A stretch of 36,481 bases of DNA from an uncultured Thiodictyon sp. GTDB lineage: Bacteria > Pseudomonadota > Gammaproteobacteria > Chromatiales > Chromatiaceae. The notes under the pieces were generated by a model. It ran no database searches. It saw only the letters and a list, made by a program, of their open reading frames with translations, and had not been told where the DNA came from. The stretch spans positions 1-36,481 of the forward strand of contig NZ_CAJAXH010000106.1 of the NCBI RefSeq assembly GCF_903946935.1. The letters run 5' to 3'. Each line of letters opens with the position of its first letter. Position 1 is the first letter of the stretch. A program made the translations under genes and the position numbers. Below are positions 32,647 to 36,481 of this stretch, piece after piece.

Positions 32647-33474
32647 TTGAATCCCCATACCCTTATCATCGAGCCCGGATTGGCCGAGCGTCACTATTGG
32701 CGCGATCTCTGGCGTTATCGCGAGCTCTTCTACGTGCTGGCGTGGCGCGACATCTCGGTGCGTTACAAGCAAACCATTATCGGCTTGGCCTGGGCACTGA
32801 TCCGCCCTTTTCTCACCATGGTGGTGTTTACCGTGGTGTTCGGCAAACTTGCTAAATTCCCCAGCGAAGGCGCTGCCCCCTATGCCCTGATGGTCTTTGC
32901 CGGCCTGCTGCCGTGGCAGTTCTTCTCCACGGCACTGTCGGAGTCGTCCAACAGCCTCATCGGCAACGCCAACCTGATCAGCAAGGTCTATTTCCCCCGG
33001 CTGATCGTACCCACCGCCGCGGTGGTCGTGTCCTTTGTCGATTTTCTCATCAGCTTTGCCATTCTCCTCGTCTTGATGCTGTGGTATCGGTTCCTACCCG
33101 GCTGGCAGATCCTCACCCTGCCGCTGTTCGTCGTGATGGCCTTTCTGGCGAGCCTGGGGCCAGGGCTATGGATTACAGCGCTCAACGTCAAATACCGCGA
33201 CTTTCGCTATATCATCCCCTTTATCGTCCAGTTCGGTCTGTATGTGTCGCCGGTGGGCTTCAGTTCAGCGATCGTGCCTGAACAATGGCGGCTGCTCTAC
33301 TCGCTCAACCCGGTCGTCGGTGTCATCGACGGTTTCCGCTGGGCCATCCTCGGCGGGGAATCGACCATCTATCTGCCCGGTTTCCTGTTCAGTTGGGGCG
33401 TGATCGCCTTTTTCCTGTGGCTTGGAATCCGCCAGTTCCGTCGTATGGAAAAGAGCTTTGCCGATCTGATTTGA
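32647..33474 (+). CDS. ABC-2 polysaccharide export permease (Wzm type), TTG start
   Basis: The 275-residue product is an integral membrane permease that exports O-antigen-like or other lipid-linked glycans with an ATPase partner. RYRELFYVLAWRDISVRYKQ and GLAWALIRPFLTMVVFTVVF are family hallmarks, and NVKYRDFRYIIPFIVQFGLY and YLPGFLFSWG lie in the later helices. The frame is closed by a TGA at 32626, and the only plausible start is TTG at 32647. The Wzt ATPase that normally follows directly is absent; a DUF29 gene comes instead. Confidence 0.9.
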   Translation: MNPHTLIIEPGLAERHYWRDLWRYRELFYVLAWRDISVRYKQTIIGLAWALIRPFLTMVVFTVVFGKLAKFPSEGAAPYALMVFAGLLPWQFFSTALSESSNSLIGNANLISKVYFPRLIVPTAAVVVSFVDFLISFAILLVLMLWYRFLPGWQILTLPLFVVMAFLASLGPGLWITALNVKYRDFRYIIPFIVQFGLYVSPVGFSSAIVPEQWRLLYSLNPVVGVIDGFRWAILGGESTIYLPGFLFSWGVIAFFLWLGIRQFRRMEKSFADLI

Positions 33475-33601
33475 GGGTCTGGATCATTGTTGCGGTCGGA
33501 GCGCATGGTGTAGGATTCAGTGGGCTGTCTCGAAAAGCGGAGTGTCCGCTCGTCCTGGGTGTCAACTGCCCCGCCCTAAAGGCTTCTAGGGGAGAGTTCG
33601 G

Positions 33602-34090
33602 ATGAGTGAGTTTAGTACCGCATATCAAACTGACTATTCAGCCTGGGCCCAGCGCCAGGCGGAACTCCTGCGCGCGGGTCGCTACGCCGAACTGGACGTC
33701 GAACACTTATTGGAAGAGCTCGGCGACATGAGCAAGAGCGACCGTCGAGAGCTGGAAAGCCGGCTCCTGATTCTGCTCGCTCACTTGTTGAAATGGGAAT
33801 ATCAATACCCTTTGTTGAGCGGGCGTTGGCGCGAATTCGATGGTCGCAGTTGGCGAACGACCATTATCGAACAGCGCACCCGTTTGGCCAAGCTGTTGAA
33901 ACAGTCGCCTGGTCTCAAGACCTTACTGTCCGAGGCGATCACCGCGGCCTATGCCGACGCGATACAATTGGCCAGCGATGAAACTGGTCTAGCCCTGGAC
34001 ACTTTCCCCAGTGACTGCCTTTATACCCTTGAGCAGTTGCTGGACAAGGCCTATTATCCTGCATCGCGCACACCAACCAGCAAGTCTTGA
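33602..34090 (+). CDS. DUF29-family protein
   Basis: The 162-residue product has the DUF29 pattern: YQTDYSAWAQRQAELLRAGR, LDVEHLLEELGDMSKSDRRE, LLAHLLKWEYQYPL, WRTTIIEQRTRLAKLLKQSP and LDTFPSDCLYTLEQLLDKAY near the end. Function unknown; these genes are abundant in cyanobacteria and purple bacteria, often near Rpn-type genes as here. The few residues after YYP (ASRTPTSKS) look added. Confidence 0.88.
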   Translation: MSEFSTAYQTDYSAWAQRQAELLRAGRYAELDVEHLLEELGDMSKSDRRELESRLLILLAHLLKWEYQYPLLSGRWREFDGRSWRTTIIEQRTRLAKLLKQSPGLKTLLSEAITAAYADAIQLASDETGLALDTFPSDCLYTLEQLLDKAYYPASRTPTSKS

Positions 34091-34236
34091 TGCCGCGGTT
34101 CAAAAGACGAACGATGATCGACCACACCGCATTCATCCTCGATAAAGCCTTGACCTGACCGAGGCCGACCAACGGCGCATTGTCGCCGCATTGCATGCCG
34201 GATGATGGACGCCCCAACAAATTCTGATCACACCCC

Positions 34237-34811
34237 GTGAGCCACGACCAGAACTTCAAGAACCTCATCGTCGATTATCCCCGCGAGTCGATCGCCTTCT
34301 TTGCGGCGGTCGAGGCCCAGGCGGTCGATGCCGGTGCGCGCATCCTGCCGATCCGCGAAGAGCCGCTCAAGGAGCGGCTGGGCGAGCGCTTTCGGGAGTT
34401 GCATGTGCCGCTGTTGGTCGAATGGCCGGACGGTCGGCGCGCGGCACTGTTGTTCGTGCTGCAGGAAGAGACCGATCCCAAGCGCTTCTCCATAATGAAC
34501 GCGAACTCTACAGCCAACGCTATCCGCAGGAAGCCGCCGAAATGACCGGATTCGCTCAACGCTTTATCCAAGAGGGCATCCAGCAAGGCCTCCAACAAGG
34601 CATGGAACGTGGTCTGGAGGCCGAGCGCCGGTTGCTTTTGCTGATGGCCAAGATGCGCTTCGGTGCCGCGACTGCCACGCGCAGCGCGCCCCTACTGGAG
34701 CGTATCCTTGACCGCGAGGCATTGGAGTTGCTGGGTGATGCCTCGCCCGACAGCGCCGATGCCGCCGCTTGGCTGGCGGCCGTTGCCCAGACCGCCGAGT
34801 CCGGGTCCTGA
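34237..34811 (+). pseudogene. Internally deleted, frameshifted PD-(D/E)XK (DUF4351/Rpn-like) gene
   Basis: From 34237 (GTG start) MSHDQNFKNLIVDYPRESIA and RFRELHVPLLVEWPDGRRAA then LLFVLQEETDPKRFSI match the N-terminal half. At about 34492-34500 this switches frame into NERELYSQRYPQEAAEMTGF, which belongs near the C-terminus (RFIQEGIQQGLQQGMERGLE). The frame from there ends at 34811. About the middle third of the usual protein is gone. Before it, 34157-34205 contains LTEADQRRIVAALHAG, another short scrap. Confidence 0.78.
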
Positions 34812-34823
34812 CGGCAGGATCGG

Positions 34824-35283
34824 ATGAAAACCGATCACCCTATCTACTGTAGCGGTCTTTGCCCCCCTGATGATCGATCAGGATGACGAGCTACGGGCAC
34901 GTGCCCCGCAGTTGTGGCGGACGGTGCAGACGGCGCCGGTGAGCGGCGAGGTCCGCGAACTGCTCTCGCAGGTGTTGGCGTTTTGGTTTTTCGAGCGCTT
35001 TCGCGCACTCACCGCGAAGGGGATCTGGGCGATGTTGAATCTGGTAACCCCCATCCAAGAGACCCGTGCCTATCAGTCGATCTTTGCCGAGGGCAAAGCC
35101 GAGGGCGAAGCCAAGGGCAAGGCCAACACCCTGAAACGTTAATTGAGGCGCCGTTTCGGCCCACTGCCCGCGTGGGCGGAGCTGCGGATCGCGACGGCAC
35201 CGCACTGGCAGCTGGACGCGTGGCTCGACGGCATCTTCGATGCAGAGAGTCTGACGGCCCTCATCGGCTCTGAGTCAAATTGA
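34824..35283 (+). pseudogene. DUF2887-type gene with core deleted and a nonsense codon
   Basis: MKTDHPIY (ATG 34824), the usual DUF2887 N-terminus, is followed at once by unrelated codons and a stop. DQDDELRARAPQLWRTVQTA, PIQETRAYQSIFAEGKAEGE and NTLKR continue from 34870 in another frame. There TAA (35140-35142) interrupts the frame where family members have Gln. In phase beyond it the tail reads LRRRFGPLPAWAELRIATAP and ends LIGSESN at 35281. The change is consistent with CAA to TAA. Confidence 0.8.
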
Positions 35284-35384
35284 ATCCCGAGCCACCGCCC
35301 ATCAAGTCATGCGCGGCTTGATCATAGGTTCGGCTAAGGGCGAGCCGTCACTTCGGTCGGGGCGCGGACCATCGTTTTTGCTCC

Positions 35385-35520
35385 ATGACGATCGAAGGTC
35401 TGGAGCGACGGCTGGATGACATTTTCGAGCCCGATGGTCCCGCCGGGCCGGTCTATATAGTCGAATTAATAGGGTAAACCGCGGGCGCCGCTTGGTATAA
35501 CCTGCGCTTCCGGCCCACTG
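35385..35520 (+). pseudogene. DUF2887-type N-terminal scrap
   Basis: MTIEGLERRLDDIFEPDGPA, then GPVYIVELIG, a TAA, and in phase TAGAAWYNLRF match the DUF2887 segment 'LERRLDaIFEP.g..GPVYvVEFQgQ...aWYNL'. The stop stands at the Gln position, again consistent with CAA to TAA. It is not the missing part of the preceding remnant in order or phase. Confidence 0.65.
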
Positions 35521-36010
35521 CGCCCCTTGCATGAGGCATTACGCCGGGCGCCCGTGGGAGGGGCTGCGGCGGCGACAAAACTTCGCCAATTACCAGATCC
35601 TGGCAATTATTCCGGTCCCCCGTTGATGGCCTTCGTCGGGCGCAGCCCCCTCCCGAAGTTGTAGGAGCGGCCCCCCGGCCGCGACGCGCTCCCGCGGGAA
35701 CCGATGGGTGGAGTGTCAACCGGGGCCTGAGTCATCGTTCCCGCGATGGGCGAGCCGTCATTCCGGCCGGGACCCCGGCGACGGACGGCACTCTCTCAGA
35801 CTGTAACGACGCGTAGAATAGAGGGCGCGGTCGCAACGATGATCGATGCCGCCGAGTCGGGGACCTGAAGGCATTTCCGACGACGTGTTATCTCCGATGA
35901 CGAAACGCCCGCACGCTCCGCAATTATACGTTGCCTGTCCACGATTTATGCACTAGATCAAGCTCATAGCCTCATCAAAACAGCAACCTACCCTGTGGCT
36001 TGAAATCGAG
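35521..36010. other. Repeat-bearing intergenic stretch
   Basis: GGGAGGGGCTGCG (35556-35568) faces CGCAGCCCCCTCCC (35641-35654), an imperfect long-range hairpin. A half copy of the GGAGCGGCC hairpin follows at 35662-35688. GGGCGAGCCGTCA occurs at 35339 and again at 35749. No gene is visible. Confidence 0.5.
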
Positions 36011-36481
36011 ATGAACACCCAATCGCTTAAAGATACGATCAGGCGTGAGTTGCCGGAAATCATGCGCACGGACCCTGATTTGCGCGCGTATATTCTGGAT
36101 TTGACCCGCCGGGAATATGCCGGGCGGGCGGCCACCGATGACCGGTTCTACGACCTCCTGGCTGAACTGCGCCGCGATCGGGAGGAGGGGACCCGCAAGT
36201 GGGACGAATATACAGAAGAGCAGAACCGCAAGTGGGACGAGCAGAACCGCAAGTGGGACGAGCAGAACCGCAAGTGGGACGAACAGAACCGCAAGTGGGA
36301 CGCGCATCAGGCGGAGCAACGCGAGGAATTCAAGCGAATTCACGAGGAGATCATGGCCCAGGCGCAGCGGCATGACCGCAGCATCGGCGCGCTGGGGTCG
36401 CGCTGGGGTCTGCAATCGGAGAAGGCGTTCCGCGACGCGCTGGCCGGAATCCTGGAAAAGAACTTTGGTGTACAGGTGCTC
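36011..36481 (+). CDS. DUF3782-like PD-(D/E)XK protein (5' part, cut by window edge)
   Basis: 157 codons are present, with no stop before the window ends. It starts MNTQSLKDTIRRELPEIMRT, then LRAYILDLTRREYAGRAATD. A charged coiled coil follows, including four copies of QNRKWDE and flanking RKWDE variants, then QAEQREEFKRIHEEIMAQAQ. The part RHDRSIGALGSRWGLQSEKA and FRDALAGILEKNFGVQVL is the lead-in to the nuclease-like domain of DUF3782 proteins. These are common in sulfur bacteria and cyanobacteria; function unknown. GAAATCGAG stands before the ATG. Confidence 0.82.
   Translation, partial: MNTQSLKDTIRRELPEIMRTDPDLRAYILDLTRREYAGRAATDDRFYDLLAELRRDREEGTRKWDEYTEEQNRKWDEQNRKWDEQNRKWDEQNRKWDAHQAEQREEFKRIHEEIMAQAQRHDRSIGALGSRWGLQSEKAFRDALAGILEKNFGVQVL
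36221..36304 (+). repeat. 21-bp in-frame tandem repeat (4 units)
   Basis: CAGAACCGCAAGTGGGACGA+G is repeated four times with one silent change (GAG/GAA), the last unit ending GACGCG. Each unit encodes QNRKWDE, a heptad, so copy number changes would lengthen the coiled coil without shifting frame. Confidence 0.92.

Noticed and set aside
32430-32669. Minus-strand 79-residue gene
   Set aside because: There is no ribosome site, no family recognised, and it overlaps the start of the permease; at most a relic.
36221-36304. Possible CRISPR or intergenic repeat array
   Set aside because: Units are contiguous, 21 bases and in frame within a coding sequence.

Overview
This is a GC-rich bacterial chromosome segment, most likely from a gammaproteobacterial purple sulfur bacterium (Chromatiales, probably Chromatiaceae). 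The clues are the tRNA-Tyr/tRNA-Gly/tRNA-Thr/tuf order, a ypjD gene divergent from ffh, a FadL-type outer membrane protein, and many decayed PD-(D/E)XK 'Rpn/transposase-like' genes mixed with palindromic repeats of the kind common in those genomes. The taxon is an inference; nothing here names it.

Layout. 1-1736: translation block on the minus strand (promoter, three tRNAs, EF-Tu cut by the window edge). 1928-5364: UDP-glucose dehydrogenase and a FadL/OmpP1 porin. 5365-8430: a decay zone with one intact Rpn-like gene, several remnants and perfect hairpins. 8439-17153: the most unusual region, described below. 17154-18371: a palindrome split by a small terminal-inverted-repeat element, then a lipoprotein made of three tandem modules. 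18481-22496: tRNA-Ala, ypjD, ffh, a small unknown gene and lgt. 22545-24784: repeats and a collapsed creB'-creC'-creD' operon. 24795-28743: a minus-strand operon with ATGA overlaps (DUF3142 protein, secreted helical protein, methionine gamma-lyase). 28957-33474: LeuA2-type synthase, a small Cys-rich protein, a CysZ/J-domain fusion and a lone ABC-2 permease. 33602-36481: DUF29, three broken PD-(D/E)XK-type genes and the start of a DUF3782-like gene.

The candidate system (8439-17153). A large exported C25 (gingipain-like, caspase-fold) protease with a GEVEDY domain is followed by a 59-residue peptide, an HprK-like kinase, a PqqD-like recognition protein, a radical SAM enzyme with a Twitch/SPASM-type C-terminus, an S24/S26-like protein with Cys in place of the nucleophile Ser, and a PF14907-type nucleotidyltransferase. 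The peptide has a YxxPxF motif like leaders bound by PqqD-type domains, two Cys and a C-terminal Ser. Together these look like a ribosomally made, post-translationally modified peptide (RiPP) locus in which a PqqD-like protein presents the precursor to a radical SAM enzyme and perhaps to a kinase acting on the terminal Ser. Linking the C25 protease to it is inference from position.

A second theme is repeats acting on genes. At least four palindromic families occur between genes, and in three cases (S26-like, lgt, creD remnant) the stop codon lies inside a repeat. One palindrome carries a 126-bp insertion flanked by a 9-bp target duplication. A third theme is loss of gene interiors with the ends retained, seen in three PD-(D/E)XK genes and in creBCD.
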